Shown: one piece after another, positions 43,438 to 55,065 of the stretch | Layout of the letters: every line of letters begins with the position of its first letter | Numbering within the stretch: position 1 is the stretch's first letter | NCBI GenBank assembly: GCA_030428255.1 | Contig: JAUIBT010000019.1 | Span: 16,527-80,526 of the forward strand | DNA from: Alphaproteobacteria bacterium | GTDB lineage: Bacteria > Pseudomonadota > Alphaproteobacteria > UBA7985 > JAUIBT01 | Reading direction: 5' to 3' | DNA: 64,000 bases | Position numbers and translations under genes: made by a program | The notes under the pieces: model-generated | Databases searched by the model: none | What the model saw: the letters and a program-made list of their open reading frames with translations, nothing else | Told to the model about the DNA's origin: nothing

Positions 43438-45379
43438 GACCGGGGCGCTCGCTTGCCTCGTTGGAGTCGTTGGCCAGCAGGCGCAGAGCAGTGTCGGCAA
43501 TCGATTGAGCGTCCAAGCCCGCCTTGGCATTCTGTGCATCTTGGCTGGCGTGATCAAGGAAGGCATCGGGCATCGTCAGCGCACGCATCTTCAGCCCCTG
43601 GGCAAAGGCGTCGTTGTCGGTCAAAACGGTCATGACCTGAGCAGCAAATCCGCCGATGCTATTTTCTTCCACCGTGATCAGGACGCGGTGTTCAGCGGCC
43701 AGCTTAAGCACCAAAGCTTCGTCGATGGGCTTGGCGAACCGTGCATCTGCGACGGTCACGCTCCATCCTTGCGCCGCCAACATGTCAGCCGCGCGCAGGC
43801 AGGGCTGCAGCCGGGTGCCGATCGACAGCAGGGCCACTTGCTTGCCCTGGCGCACAACACGGCCCTTGCCGATTTCCAAGATTTCTGGCTGGCTGGGCAA
43901 CTCAACGCCGACACCTTCGCCGCGCGGGTAGCGCAGAGCACTGGGGCCAGCGTCATAGGCGGCTTGGGTCGCTACCATATGGCAAAGTTCGGCCTCATCT
44001 GCTGGGGCCATGATCACCATACCTGGCAGGCAGCCGAGATAGCTCAGGTCGAAGGAGCCGTGGTGGGTTTGCCCGTCAGCGCCTACAAATCCGGCTCGAT
44101 CCAGAACAAACCGTACCGGCAGATTCTGGATCGCCACATCGTGGACGATCTGGTCATAAGCGCGCTGCAAGAAGGTCGAGTAAATGCAGACAAAGGGCTT
44201 CAGGCCCTCGCAGGCCATGCCCGCCGCAAAGGTCACTGCGTGTTGCTCAGCAATGCCCACGTCAAAGGTGCGGTCTGCGAATTGCTCGGCAAAGGTCGAA
44301 AGCCCTGTGCCCGAGGGCATAGCGGCGGTAATGGCGACAATCTTCTCGTCTTGTTGGGCGGCCTTGATCAGCGATGAGGCAAAGACCGATGTGTAGCTGG
44401 GCGCATTGGATTTGGCCTTGATCTGGCGACCCGTGATGACATCGAATTTGGACACGCCGTGTAGTTTGTCCGGCGCTTCTTCAGCGAAGGGATAGCCTTT
44501 GCCTTTTTGCGTCACCAGGTGGATGAGGTAGGGCCCGTGCTCCTCGCCGTCGCGCACATTGCGTAGGATCGGCAGCAGATGGCGCAGGTTGTGGCCATCG
44601 ACCGGGCCGACGTAATAGAAGCCCAGCTCCTCAAACAAGGTGCCGCCAGTCCACCAACCGCGCGCGTACTCTTCGGCCTTACGCAAGGAGTCCTCCAGGC
44701 GCTGTGGCAGGACCGACGCGATGGACTTGCCGAGCCCGCGCAAGGACCGATAGGGCTTGCCCGAAACAATGCGCGACAGGTGGTTCGAGACGGCCCCTAC
44801 GGGCGGTGCAATCGACATATCGTTGTCGTTCAAAATGACGATCAAACGCTCTTTGTTCTTGCTGGCACCGGCGTTGTTCATCGCCTCATAGGCCATGCCC
44901 GCCGACATGGCACCATCGCCAATCACCGCGATGCAGTTGCGCTGAACTCCCTCAAGGCTTGAGGCGACTGCCATGCCGTGCGCGGCTGAAATTGAGGTCG
45001 AACTGTGGGCGGTGCCAAAGGGGTCATATTCAGATTCGGCGCGCTTTACAAAGCCCGACAGGCCGCCTTCTTTGCGCAAACTGCGGATGCGCTCACGGCG
45101 CTCGGTCAGGATCTTGTGCGGGTAGGCTTGGTGCCCCACGTCCCAGATCAAGCGGTCATGAGGAGTGTCAAACACGTAGTGTAGAGCCAAGGTCAGCTCG
45201 ACCACACCTAGGCTTGACCCCAAATGGCCGCCGGTAACTGACACAGCATCGAGCATTTCTGCGCGCAGCTCAGCAGCCACGTCCGTGAGTTGGCTTTCCG
45301 CGAGTTGGCGCAAGTCCGCAGGCGATCTCACGGTGTCTAAGAGCGGCGTGACGGGCGGACTAACGACGGGCAGGGTCAC
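43418..45379 (-). CDS. dxs: 1-deoxy-D-xylulose-5-phosphate synthase (GTG start)
   Basis: A protein of 653 residues that condenses pyruvate and glyceraldehyde-3-phosphate, the first step of the MEP isoprenoid pathway. Family features are [34 protein letters not shown], the thiamine pyrophosphate motif [18 protein letters not shown], and [16 protein letters not shown] chose the GTG at 45379 because AAGGAG lies 7 bases upstream and the N-terminus then fits the family. A frame to 45448 exists. dxs, ispA and xseB follow the classic order in reverse. Confidence 0.94.
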   Translation of the reverse strand: MTLPVVSPPVTPLLDTVRSPADLRQLAESQLTDVAAELRAEMLDAVSVTGGHLGSSLGVVELTLALHYVFDTPHDRLIWDVGHQAYPHKILTERRERIRSLRKEGGLSGFVKRAESEYDPFGTAHSSTSISAAHGMAVASSLEGVQRNCIAVIGDGAMSAGMAYEAMNNAGASKNKERLIVILNDNDMSIAPPVGAVSNHLSRIVSGKPYRSLRGLGKSIASVLPQRLEDSLRKAEEYARGWWTGGTLFEELGFYYVGPVDGHNLRHLLPILRNVRDGEEHGPYLIHLVTQKGKGYPFAEEAPDKLHGVSKFDVITGRQIKAKSNAPSYTSVFASSLIKAAQQDEKIVAITAAMPSGTGLSTFAEQFADRTFDVGIAEQHAVTFAAGMACEGLKPFVCIYSTFLQRAYDQIVHDVAIQNLPVRFVLDRAGFVGADGQTHHGSFDLSYLGCLPGMVIMAPADEAELCHMVATQAAYDAGPSALRYPRGEGVGVELPSQPEILEIGKGRVVRQGKQVALLSIGTRLQPCLRAADMLAAQGWSVTVADARFAKPIDEALVLKLAAEHRVLITVEENSIGGFAAQVMTVLTDNDAFAQGLKMRALTMPDAFLDHASQDAQNAKAGLDAQSIADTALRLLANDSNEASERPGHGSAAR

Positions 45380-45515
45380 AAGGGAACTCCTTAGGAGCGC
45401 GCAATCAAGCTGCGCATGGCGGGGCGGGAAGCGGGGCTCCCCAATCATGGTCTTGCATCAAAGCCCGAGCGGCAGGCCGACGATGGTCTGGCGCGGGGCC
45501 ATGTAAGCTAGCCTA

Positions 45516-46484
45516 TCAGTGGTCTCGTTCAAAAACAAAGTCAGCCATGTGCAACAAAAAATGAGTTTCGATGCTGAGCGGCGCCAAGCAGAGTTTGGCT
45601 TCGCGCGCTAGGTCTTGAGCTTTGGCTTGTGCGCCTACCAGGCCGTAGTGGGTGATAAAGGTGGCTTTGCCCTTGGCTTCGTCTTGGCCGGAGGGCTTAC
45701 CAAGGGTTGCCTCATCGGCCTGGGCATCCAGTAGGTCATCGGTAATCTGAAAGCAGAGCCCGATGCGGTCCGCATAGCGGCGTAGCGCCTGGCGCTCCTC
45801 CACCGAGGCTTGCCCCAGTATAGCGCCAGACTCCACCGCAAAGGCAATCAGCGCGCCAGTCTTGCGCGCTTGCAGGCGGCGGGTGGTCATACGGTCAAAG
45901 CCAGGCTCAGATTCAGCGATCATGTCCAGCATTTGGCCGCCACACATGCCCTTGTAGCCACTAGCACACGCCAGTCCGAGGCAAAGCTCAGCGCGCACCT
46001 CGGCTTGTGCTGCGGTTTGCGGGTCAGCGAGAATCTCAAATGCCAGGGCCTGCAGAGCATCACCGGCCAACACCGCCGTAGCCTCATCGTGCAAGACATG
46101 CAGGGTCGGACGACCACGGCGCGTCTCGGCGTTGTCCATGGCGGGCAGGTCGTCATGGATCAGAGAGTAAGCGTGTAGCGCCTCCAAAGCGCAAGCCAAC
46201 CGCAGCCCGCGTTCACGACCAACGCCATAAGCGCGCGCCGTTTGCAGAGCCAGTAGACCGCGCACGCGCTTGCCACCACCGCCCAGGGCATAGCGCATGG
46301 CTTGCGGCAGGCGGTCTTCGATCAGACCCTCGTCGGGGCAAAGTGTGTCGAGCGCTTGCGATATGGCCGCGACATCATCGGCCATGGTGGCGCGAAAGGC
46401 CTCGGTTTCTTCAGCGCCATTCGTGCTGGCTTCGAATTGTGGCGTCTGGCCCATAAAGCCACCGGAAGTCTGCTCAGGACTCAC
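45516..46484 (-). CDS. ispA: farnesyl diphosphate synthase (polyprenyl synthetase)
   Basis: A protein of 322 residues. The first aspartate-rich motif is IHDDLPAMDN in AYSLIHDDLPAMDNAETRRG, the second DDLLDAQAD. GGGKRVRGLLAL and HDEATAVLAGDALQALAFE are also typical. It builds C15 (or longer) isoprenoid chains for quinone and undecaprenol synthesis. The start is GTG at 46484, 2 bases after the xseB stop; an ATG 10 codons on is also possible. The N-terminal ~30 residues are not conserved. Confidence 0.92.
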   Translation of the reverse strand: MSPEQTSGGFMGQTPQFEASTNGAEETEAFRATMADDVAAISQALDTLCPDEGLIEDRLPQAMRYALGGGGKRVRGLLALQTARAYGVGRERGLRLACALEALHAYSLIHDDLPAMDNAETRRGRPTLHVLHDEATAVLAGDALQALAFEILADPQTAAQAEVRAELCLGLACASGYKGMCGGQMLDMIAESEPGFDRMTTRRLQARKTGALIAFAVESGAILGQASVEERQALRRYADRIGLCFQITDDLLDAQADEATLGKPSGQDEAKGKATFITHYGLVGAQAKAQDLAREAKLCLAPLSIETHFLLHMADFVFERDH

Positions 46485-46486
46485 CG

Positions 46487-46741
46487 TTAAGCCTCGCTAT
46501 CAAAAGGCTCGGCGCGCGGGCTGCCATCAGGCCCCAAGCTGATTTGCTCGATCTTCATTTTCGCCTCTTTCAGCTTGGCCTCGCAGTGAGCGCGCAGCAT
46601 GGCGCCGCGCTCATAGGCCGCTATGGCCTGGTCCAGTTTGGCGTCCCCGCGCTCCATGGAATCAACGATGCCGCGCAGTTCGTCCATAGCTTGCTCGAAG
46701 CTCATGGCTAGGATGTCGTCAGGAAGGGAAGGGGTGGTCAT
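46487..46741 (-). CDS. xseB: exodeoxyribonuclease VII small subunit
   Basis: A protein of 84 residues. The core SFEQAMDELRGIVDSMERGDAKLDQAIAAYERGAMLRAHCEAKLKEAKMKIE is a typical coiled XseB helix pair, read here only in parts. It joins XseA to form the single-strand exonuclease VII. The gene sits 2 bases upstream of ispA, the usual xseB-ispA-dxs order. The large subunit gene xseA is not in this window. Confidence 0.93.
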   Translation of the reverse strand: MTTPSLPDDILAMSFEQAMDELRGIVDSMERGDAKLDQAIAAYERGAMLRAHCEAKLKEAKMKIEQISLGPDGSPRAEPFDSEA

Positions 46742-46779
46742 GCTTGGTCCGCAAATTTAAGGAGGTGATGGAGAAGGGC

Positions 46780-48141
46780 TCAGACATTCAGGAGGAGGTA
46801 CTCGCGTTCCCAGCTTGAAACAACGCCTTGGTAGTGATCAAGCTCGGTTTCTTTCACCTGGTTGACGGCAACAACAAAGGGTTCGCCCAATACCGCGTGC
46901 AGGCTTTTGGCCAAGTTAAAGCGCCAGAGTGCGTCGTAAAGGGTGCGCGGCAGCGTGTGGGCCTTGGAATAAGCATCGCCATCAACGGGCGGCTGAGCGT
47001 CGATTTTCTCGATCAAGCCCAACAGGCCGCAAGCCAGAGTGGCGGCGGTGGCAAGATAGGGATTCGCGTCGGCACCGGCCACCCGGTTTTCCACGCGCGT
47101 CGCCTGGGGATCGGACAAGGGAACCCGAAGACCAACAGTGCGGTTATCGCAGGCCCAGTGGGTATTGATGGGCGCGTCCAAGAACTTGCGAAAGCGGCGA
47201 TAGGAGTTGACGTTGGGCGATAGCAGCGGCATGGCAGCGGCCATATAGTGCTGAAGGCCACCGATAAAGTGCATGAATTCATCGGTAAAGGTTCCGCTGT
47301 CGGTAGCAAAGATATTGCGGCCTTCCTTGTTGATCACCGACACATGCAGGTGCAGCGCCGAGCCCGGCTGATCCTCGATGGGTTTGGCCATGAAGGTTGC
47401 GTAGATGTCGTGCTTCAAGGCTGCCTCACGTACCGTGCGCTTGAACAACATGGTCTGATCGGCGCGCTCAAGCGGATCACCGTGATTGAAATTGATCTCC
47501 ATCTGCGCGGTGCCGCTCTCGTGGCTCAAGGTATCGAGTTGAAGATCCTGCGCGTCCGCCCACTCATAGATATCCTCAATGATGGGGTCATACTCGTTTG
47601 CCGCTTCAATGCCGTAACCAGCCTTGGCGGTGGCGCGACGCCCCGAGCGGCCAATCGGTGGCTGTAAAGGTTGATCAGGGTCCAGGTTCTTATCGACCAA
47701 ATAGAACTCGACCTCGGGAGCCACCACGGGCGTCAGGCCCAGAGTAGCGTATTGCTCCAAGACGAATTTCAGCACTTGGCGCGAGGATATAGCAACCGGT
47801 GTGCCATCCACATAGACCGCATCGCAGATCACCTGCGCGGTCGGCTCGTCGTACCAGGGAACCAGGCGAATGGTGGACAGGTCCGGCACAAAATTGATGT
47901 CGATAACGCGCGGATCGGTGGCGATATCTTCCTCGGGATAGTCGCCGGTAATCGTCATGGCATAGATAATTTCGGGCATGCGCAATTCGCGCCCGGTCTC
48001 GACCATTTTTAGAAAACGGTCACCGGGAATGATCTTGCCGCGCGGCACGCCATTCATGTCGGCGGTGATGCACTCGACATCTTCGATAGCGTGCTCTTGC
48101 ATCCAGCGTGTTAAATCCTGGATGCCGGAAATTTGGGCCAT
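46780..48141 (-). CDS. puuA: glutamine synthetase family, gamma-glutamylputrescine synthetase-like
   Basis: A protein of 453 residues. The glutamine synthetase fold shows DMNGVPRGK, APEVEFYL, MEINFNHGDPLERAD, GSALHLHVSVIN, and ATRVENRVAGADANPYLATAA. It is shorter than GlnA and lacks its adenylylation Tyr region; the sequence suits the PuuA subgroup, which joins glutamate to putrescine. I chose the ATG at 48141; the frame opens to 48213, but that would overlap the divergent puuB-like gene. The pairing with an oxidase supports polyamine breakdown. Confidence 0.85.
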   Translation of the reverse strand: MAQISGIQDLTRWMQEHAIEDVECITADMNGVPRGKIIPGDRFLKMVETGRELRMPEIIYAMTITGDYPEEDIATDPRVIDINFVPDLSTIRLVPWYDEPTAQVICDAVYVDGTPVAISSRQVLKFVLEQYATLGLTPVVAPEVEFYLVDKNLDPDQPLQPPIGRSGRRATAKAGYGIEAANEYDPIIEDIYEWADAQDLQLDTLSHESGTAQMEINFNHGDPLERADQTMLFKRTVREAALKHDIYATFMAKPIEDQPGSALHLHVSVINKEGRNIFATDSGTFTDEFMHFIGGLQHYMAAAMPLLSPNVNSYRRFRKFLDAPINTHWACDNRTVGLRVPLSDPQATRVENRVAGADANPYLATAATLACGLLGLIEKIDAQPPVDGDAYSKAHTLPRTLYDALWRFNLAKSLHAVLGEPFVVAVNQVKETELDHYQGVVSSWEREYLLLNV

Positions 48142-48211
48142 GGTCTTTGCTTGCAATGGTTTATAAGCTAGCCGGACCATAGACCGACCCTTGGAAAATT
48201 CAAAGGCTAGC

Positions 48212-49477
48212 ATGCAAGAGACGAGTTACTATTGGGCCAGCGTTCCCAAACGCGAGCCTCGCAAGCCCCTCAGCGGCGCCGAGCAGGTGGATTTGGCGGT
48301 GGTCGGCGCAGGGCTGACCGGCTTGTCCGCCGCTCTTGAGGCCGCCAGCGCTGGGTTGAGCGTTGCGGTGCTGGAATCGGAGTACGTTGGCTTCGGCGCA
48401 AGTGGGCGCAACGGCGGGTTGCTTTGCCCTGGATTCGCGGTCTCGCCTGGCGACTTCGGGCTTGACCAAGACAGCCAAGCGGGGCTGTGGCGTCTGGCCT
48501 GCGATGCGGTTGACCTTTTACACCAGCGTCGGCAATCCCTTGGCATCGACTGTGATTGGCAGCCGGGCTACTTCATGTCGGCAGGCAAAACTAGCCACAT
48601 GCGCGAGCTGGCGGACTATCACGAAGAGCTGGAGGGTTTGGGGTATCGCGGGACGCAGATGGTTGAGCGGGCTGGGGTGCAGGACTACGTTGGCTCACCG
48701 GTCTATAAGGGCGGCCTGTTCGATCCGCACGGCGGCCATCTGCACCCGTTGAAATACACGCTGGGGCTGGCGGACGCCGCCGAGGCGCAAGGGGCTACGA
48801 TCTTCGAAGGCGCGCCGGTGCAGCGAATCGATGCCGATTCTGCCGGCCATGTCGTACACACCGCGCAAGGGCAGGTGCGCGCCCGCCATTGCTTCGTGGC
48901 CAACAATGCCTACGCCTCGGGCCTGTTGCCGCAGCAAGAGCTGTATATTTTGCCCGTTGCGACGCTGATCGTTTGTACCGAGCCGCTCGAGCCTGCCTTG
49001 GCGCAGGTGCTGACCCCCAGTCGTGCCTGTGTCGATGAAAGCTATAATATCCTCAATTACTACCACCTGACGGCCGACAATCGCATGCTGTTTGGCGGGC
49101 GATCGAACTACAACGGTCGCATTCCAGCGGACATAGCCGCGTCGGTGCGTCCGCGTATGGAGCACGTCTTTCCGCAGCTCAAAGGAGCCAAGATTGCGCA
49201 CGCTTGGGGCGGACACGTCGCGATCACCCTAGAGCGGACACCTCAGGTTGGCCGCACGCAAGACGGCGTGTTGTTTGCGCAAGGCTTTTCAGGCCAAGGT
49301 TTGGCGCTCAGCGGCCAGGTCGGCAAGGTCATGGCTCAAGCGGTGTTGGGCGAGCAGGCTGGGTTCGATCTGTTCGCCAAGCTGCCCCACAAGGCCTTCC
49401 CGGGCGGCAAGGCACTGCGGATGCCCTTGCAAGTTCTGGGCATGCTGTATTATCGCTTGCAAGACTTGTTGCCTTAG
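48212..49477 (+). CDS. puuB: FAD-dependent oxidoreductase, gamma-glutamylputrescine oxidase-like
   Basis: A protein of 421 residues of the DAO family. The FAD motif is VDLAVVGAGLTGLSAALEAASAG, followed by the GFGASGRNGGLL segment that is characteristic of PuuB-type oxidases, and the C-terminal GFSGQGLALSGQVGKVMAQA. It should oxidise gamma-glutamylputrescine to the aldehyde. I chose the ATG at 48212 (MQETSYYWAS), with AAAGG upstream. It is divergent from the glutamine synthetase-like gene with about 70 bases between. Confidence 0.85.
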   Translation: MQETSYYWASVPKREPRKPLSGAEQVDLAVVGAGLTGLSAALEAASAGLSVAVLESEYVGFGASGRNGGLLCPGFAVSPGDFGLDQDSQAGLWRLACDAVDLLHQRRQSLGIDCDWQPGYFMSAGKTSHMRELADYHEELEGLGYRGTQMVERAGVQDYVGSPVYKGGLFDPHGGHLHPLKYTLGLADAAEAQGATIFEGAPVQRIDADSAGHVVHTAQGQVRARHCFVANNAYASGLLPQQELYILPVATLIVCTEPLEPALAQVLTPSRACVDESYNILNYYHLTADNRMLFGGRSNYNGRIPADIAASVRPRMEHVFPQLKGAKIAHAWGGHVAITLERTPQVGRTQDGVLFAQGFSGQGLALSGQVGKVMAQAVLGEQAGFDLFAKLPHKAFPGGKALRMPLQVLGMLYYRLQDLLP

Positions 49478-49544
49478 CTAGCGCGACGGCGCCTGCACAC
49501 CGCACTTACTTTGATCGCTTGTGCTTCTGCTTAGGAACGGACAT

Positions 49545-50786
49545 ATGCCAAAAATTCAAAACCGCCTTGCTTTGGTCCTGTTCGCAGGCTGCGCGATTGC
49601 CATGTTGTCTTTCGGCGCGCGCGCGTCGATGGGGTTGTTCAAGACCCTGATCACAGATGGTGAAACTGGTTTTGGCTTGGAAGCTGCGGTCTTCCCCATG
49701 GCTATCGCCATTCAGAACTTGCTTTGGGGCGTTATGCAGCCTGTCGCGGGTGGCCTGGCGGATCGATTCGGCTCCTGGCGGGTGCTGTTCGTCGGTGGGA
49801 TCATCTATGCAGCCTCGCTGTTTCTCATGACCATAGATGGTGGCCCGGTGCTGATGCACTTGTCAGCGGGATTCCTGATGGGCACCGCCATTGCGGGCAC
49901 CTCGTTTGGCTTGGTCATGGCGGCCTTTGCCCGCCTGGTCCTGCCCGAACATCGCTCGTGGGCCATGGGCATAGCGACCGCCGCAGGCTCTATGGGCCAA
50001 TTTCTGGTTGTCCCCGCCGCTCAAGTCATGATCGCCCAGTTCGGCTGGGTGGTGGCGCTGTATGTCTTGAGCCTGGCCTCCCTAGCAATCTTGCCGCTTT
50101 CGTTGGTGCTGCGCGGTGGCAAGCAAGAGGCTGCGCGCCGTGAGCAGGCCCGCGGGGAAGATAGACAGACCTTTGCCCAGGCCTTGAGCGAAGCCCTGAC
50201 CCATCGCGGCTACGTCTTGCTGACCATCGGCTTCTTCGCATGCGGGTTCTTGTTGTCGCTCGTCACTGTCTACCTGCCGCAGCATGTGGTCAACCAGGGC
50301 TTGTCGGCAGAACTCGCCAGTTACGCCATCGCGCTCATTGGCTTGTTTAACGTCATCGGGGCCTATGTTGCAGGCGTGTTGGGTGCAAAGTATTCAAAGA
50401 AAATCCTGCTTGCGTTGATCTATTTCGGCCGCATCCTGGCCGTTCTGTGGCTGATTTACGTCCCGCCGTCGGGCGCAACGCTGCTGATTTTCGGCGCTTA
50501 CATGGGTCTGCTTTGGCTGTCGACCGTGCCTTTGACCAACGGCATTGTCGGCCAGGTGTTTGGCATGAAGTACATGGCGACACTTTATGGCCTGGTCTTC
50601 TTGAGCCACCAATTAGGATCGTTCGTCAGTCTGACCATGGCCTCCTTGATCGAGCAAGCCGGCGGCTCGCTTGAGATCATGTGGTGGATTTGCATCGCCG
50701 TGAACGCGGTGGCGGTCTTGGTCCATTTGCCCATCGATCAACGCCCGCTCGCGCGTTTGACCGCCCAAAGCGCCCAAAGCGCCTAA
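49545..50786 (+). CDS. MFS transporter
   Basis: A protein of 413 residues with 12 predicted membrane segments. The start NRLALVLFAGCAIAMLSFGARASMGLF and the GGLADRFGSWRVLFVGG loop fit the oxalate/formate-antiporter-like or monocarboxylate-type MFS subgroup (compare GARASMGLF, seen in such proteins). It probably carries a compound for the puu-like pathway, as it lies 67 bases after that gene. The ATG at 49545 follows AGGAACGG. Confidence 0.82.
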   Translation: MPKIQNRLALVLFAGCAIAMLSFGARASMGLFKTLITDGETGFGLEAAVFPMAIAIQNLLWGVMQPVAGGLADRFGSWRVLFVGGIIYAASLFLMTIDGGPVLMHLSAGFLMGTAIAGTSFGLVMAAFARLVLPEHRSWAMGIATAAGSMGQFLVVPAAQVMIAQFGWVVALYVLSLASLAILPLSLVLRGGKQEAARREQARGEDRQTFAQALSEALTHRGYVLLTIGFFACGFLLSLVTVYLPQHVVNQGLSAELASYAIALIGLFNVIGAYVAGVLGAKYSKKILLALIYFGRILAVLWLIYVPPSGATLLIFGAYMGLLWLSTVPLTNGIVGQVFGMKYMATLYGLVFLSHQLGSFVSLTMASLIEQAGGSLEIMWWICIAVNAVAVLVHLPIDQRPLARLTAQSAQSA

Positions 50787-50793
50787 GATCCCC

Positions 50794-51180
50794 ATGGATC
50801 AAGGCTTTAGCCCGAACCGTTTTGCACTCAACCTGCTCACTGGGGTGGTTGTTGTGTGGGTCTTGGTGATGGGACTCTTGCTGGCCCTGGGCGCGCGCTT
50901 TGATCCGCCGCCTGGGCGCATGCTGGTGCTGTTCGCAGCCCACCAAAATCCCACCCAAGCGCTATCGCGGGTCGTTCGTCAGGATGGCCTGCTAATTGGT
51001 GGCGGACTGGCGGGCCGGCTGTGGAGCGTCTATGCGCCAGACCCTAACTTTGCCGCGCGGATGAGGCGCGAAGGCGCACTGGCCCTGTGGCGCGCGGATG
51101 CCTTCGACTGGATGTTTTCTAGCGGCTGCACGGGCGCGAGCCGGGCGCTGACCCGCGCAAAGCCAAGGCAATTACAATAA
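50794..51180 (+). CDS. small membrane protein, unknown
   Basis: A protein of 128 residues. One membrane segment spans about residues 12-33 (LLTGVVVVWVLVMGLLLALGA). A polar region follows with VRQDGLLIGGGLAGRLWSVYAPDP, then a basic C-terminus. It begins 7 bases after the MFS stop and the next gene begins 12 bases after its stop, so it belongs to the same operon. No family or function is known to me. Confidence 0.6.
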   Translation: MDQGFSPNRFALNLLTGVVVVWVLVMGLLLALGARFDPPPGRMLVLFAAHQNPTQALSRVVRQDGLLIGGGLAGRLWSVYAPDPNFAARMRREGALALWRADAFDWMFSSGCTGASRALTRAKPRQLQ

Positions 51181-51192
51181 AGGATATGGACC

Positions 51193-51561
51193 ATGGAACC
51201 AGTACAGCACGGCATTGATTACCTGGAGTTTCAGGTGCGCGACATGGCGTTGACCAAAGCGTTTTACGCGTCGGCGTTCGCCTGGCGCTATACCGACTAT
51301 GGCCCCGCTTACTGCGAATTTGACTCTGGCAGCCTGAAAGGTGGCTTCGAGTTGGTCGAGGCTGGCGCAGCGCTGAGGACAGGCGGGGCACTGGTTGTGC
51401 TGTGGAGCGGCGACCTTGAAGCCAGTCTGACAGCAGTTCAGGAGGCCATATCTCAGCACGGCGGGCGGCTAACGCGTGAGATCTTCAGCTTTCCAGGCGG
51501 ACGACGCTTTCAGTTCTGCGACCCCAACGAGCACGAGCTTGCGGTCTGGTCGCAATCCTAG
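51193..51561 (+). CDS. VOC (glyoxalase/bleomycin-resistance) family protein
   Basis: A protein of 122 residues, a single-domain vicinal-oxygen-chelate fold. It starts HGIDYLEFQVRDMALTKAFYASAFAW, has YGPAYCEF and GGFELVE, and ends FPGGRRFQFCDPNEHELAVWSQ, with the metal-site His near the start and Glu near the end. Such proteins are lyases, dioxygenases or antibiotic-binding proteins; no substrate is clear. It ends the operon that starts with the MFS gene. Confidence 0.85.
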   Translation: MEPVQHGIDYLEFQVRDMALTKAFYASAFAWRYTDYGPAYCEFDSGSLKGGFELVEAGAALRTGGALVVLWSGDLEASLTAVQEAISQHGGRLTREIFSFPGGRRFQFCDPNEHELAVWSQS

Positions 51562-51648
51562 CGCCGGTTGTCCGCCGTAGACACCTAAACGGCACACGCG
51601 CAAGTTAAGGCTGCCGTGTTGCCGGACCGCGCTGTCGCTCAGACTCAA

Positions 51649-51722
51649 CGAGCGCTGCCCGGTCTCCCAAACAGCGCTCGCGATATTGCATTCGGCTCAG
51701 CGCCCCGGACCCGAGGCGCTGA
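51649..51722. other. two perfect hairpins between convergent VOC and acnA genes
   Basis: The stem CGAGCGCTG/CAGCGCTCG (51649-51657 with 51672-51680; 9 bp) is followed by TCAGCGCC/GGCGCTGA (51697-51704 with 51715-51722; 8 bp). Neither has a T run, so they are not simple intrinsic terminators. They could stabilise mRNA 3' ends or serve factor-dependent termination. The arms share AGCGC cores, which is like a repeated palindromic element. Confidence 0.6.
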
Positions 51723-51735
51723 TTTCTGAGCTGGC

Positions 51736-54399
<2,664 letters not shown>

Positions 54400-54709
54400 A
54401 GGGCAGCCCTCCGTTGGCTTGTTCGTTGGGGTTTGAGACGCGAAAGCGGGTTGGCGGCTGGTTGCTGCTTCAGGAGCGCAGCGCTGCGGTTCAGTGCTGC
54501 CCCCGGGATCTGGCAATCTGGTGATCTGGCTCATGGTCTGAGCCTAGATTGAGCCGTTCTGTCGCCCCACGCGGTTTCGCGCTCTGCATAGCCCTTTCAG
54601 CCGCGAACTGCAATTGGATCAAAGCGCGCGCATGAAATTTGGTGTAAAGTCTGTCAATGTTCTGCTATAAGCGGTTTTATATCGTCAATGAACACATAGG
54701 GGAATAACA

Positions 54710-54817
54710 ATGTTTTCGATGGGACCAATACAACTCCTGATCATTTTGCTTGTCGTCGTAGGGGCTTTCACATTGATCATCTGGCTCTTGGGGGGGAAGG
54801 GCAAGAAAAAGAGGTAG
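54710..54817 (+). CDS. 35-residue single-pass membrane peptide
   Basis: A tiny frame encoding MFSMGPIQLLIILLVVVGAF, then a second hydrophobic stretch TLIIWLLGG and a basic tail KGKKKR. A Shine-Dalgarno-like AGGGGAATAACA precedes the ATG. The GPIQLLIILLVVV start is like the membrane helix of TatA, but there is no amphipathic helix after it. It lies between the divergent acnA and a second tiny gene on the same strand. The ribosome site and composition suggest that it is real, but I do not know its function. Confidence 0.55.
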   Translation: MFSMGPIQLLIILLVVVGAFTLIIWLLGGKGKKKR

Positions 54818-54903
54818 TTGCGGGTCCCAGTCAAAAAGAAACATTTTGGGGCTAGGGGCCGTGTGAGTTAACCTTTGTTCTTATCGTTAGAGGAGACGCG
54901 CGC

Positions 54904-55065
54904 ATGGTCTGGATTATTGCTGGCATAGTGGCGCTGATCGTTGTGCTGGTTCTTATCGGATTGGTGGTGGACAAGAGCGCGCGAGCCAATCGCCGCACGA
55001 ATAGCCGTGGCGGCGACGGGCAGAGCGCGGGCCATCCGATATTCGACGACCAAGACGACGACTAG
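54904..55065 (+). CDS. 53-residue single-pass membrane protein
   Basis: A tiny frame with the membrane segment VWIIAGIVALIVVLVLIGLVV at residues 2-22, then a basic, glycine-rich stretch (DKSARANRRTNSRGGDG) and an acidic end (FDDQDDD). GAGGAG lies about 8 bases before the ATG. Its stop codon TAG lies in a CTAG shared with the stop codon of the convergent PaiB-like gene. Unknown function; the charge pattern (membrane helix, basic, then acidic tail) is regular enough to suggest a real protein. Confidence 0.55.
   Translation: MVWIIAGIVALIVVLVLIGLVVDKSARANRRTNSRGGDGQSAGHPIFDDQDDD

Noticed and set aside
54400..54534. Longer acnA start at the ATG 54534
   Set aside because: The extra 45 residues are Pro/Ser/Thr-rich with no similarity, and GGAGGG points to the TTG at 54399.
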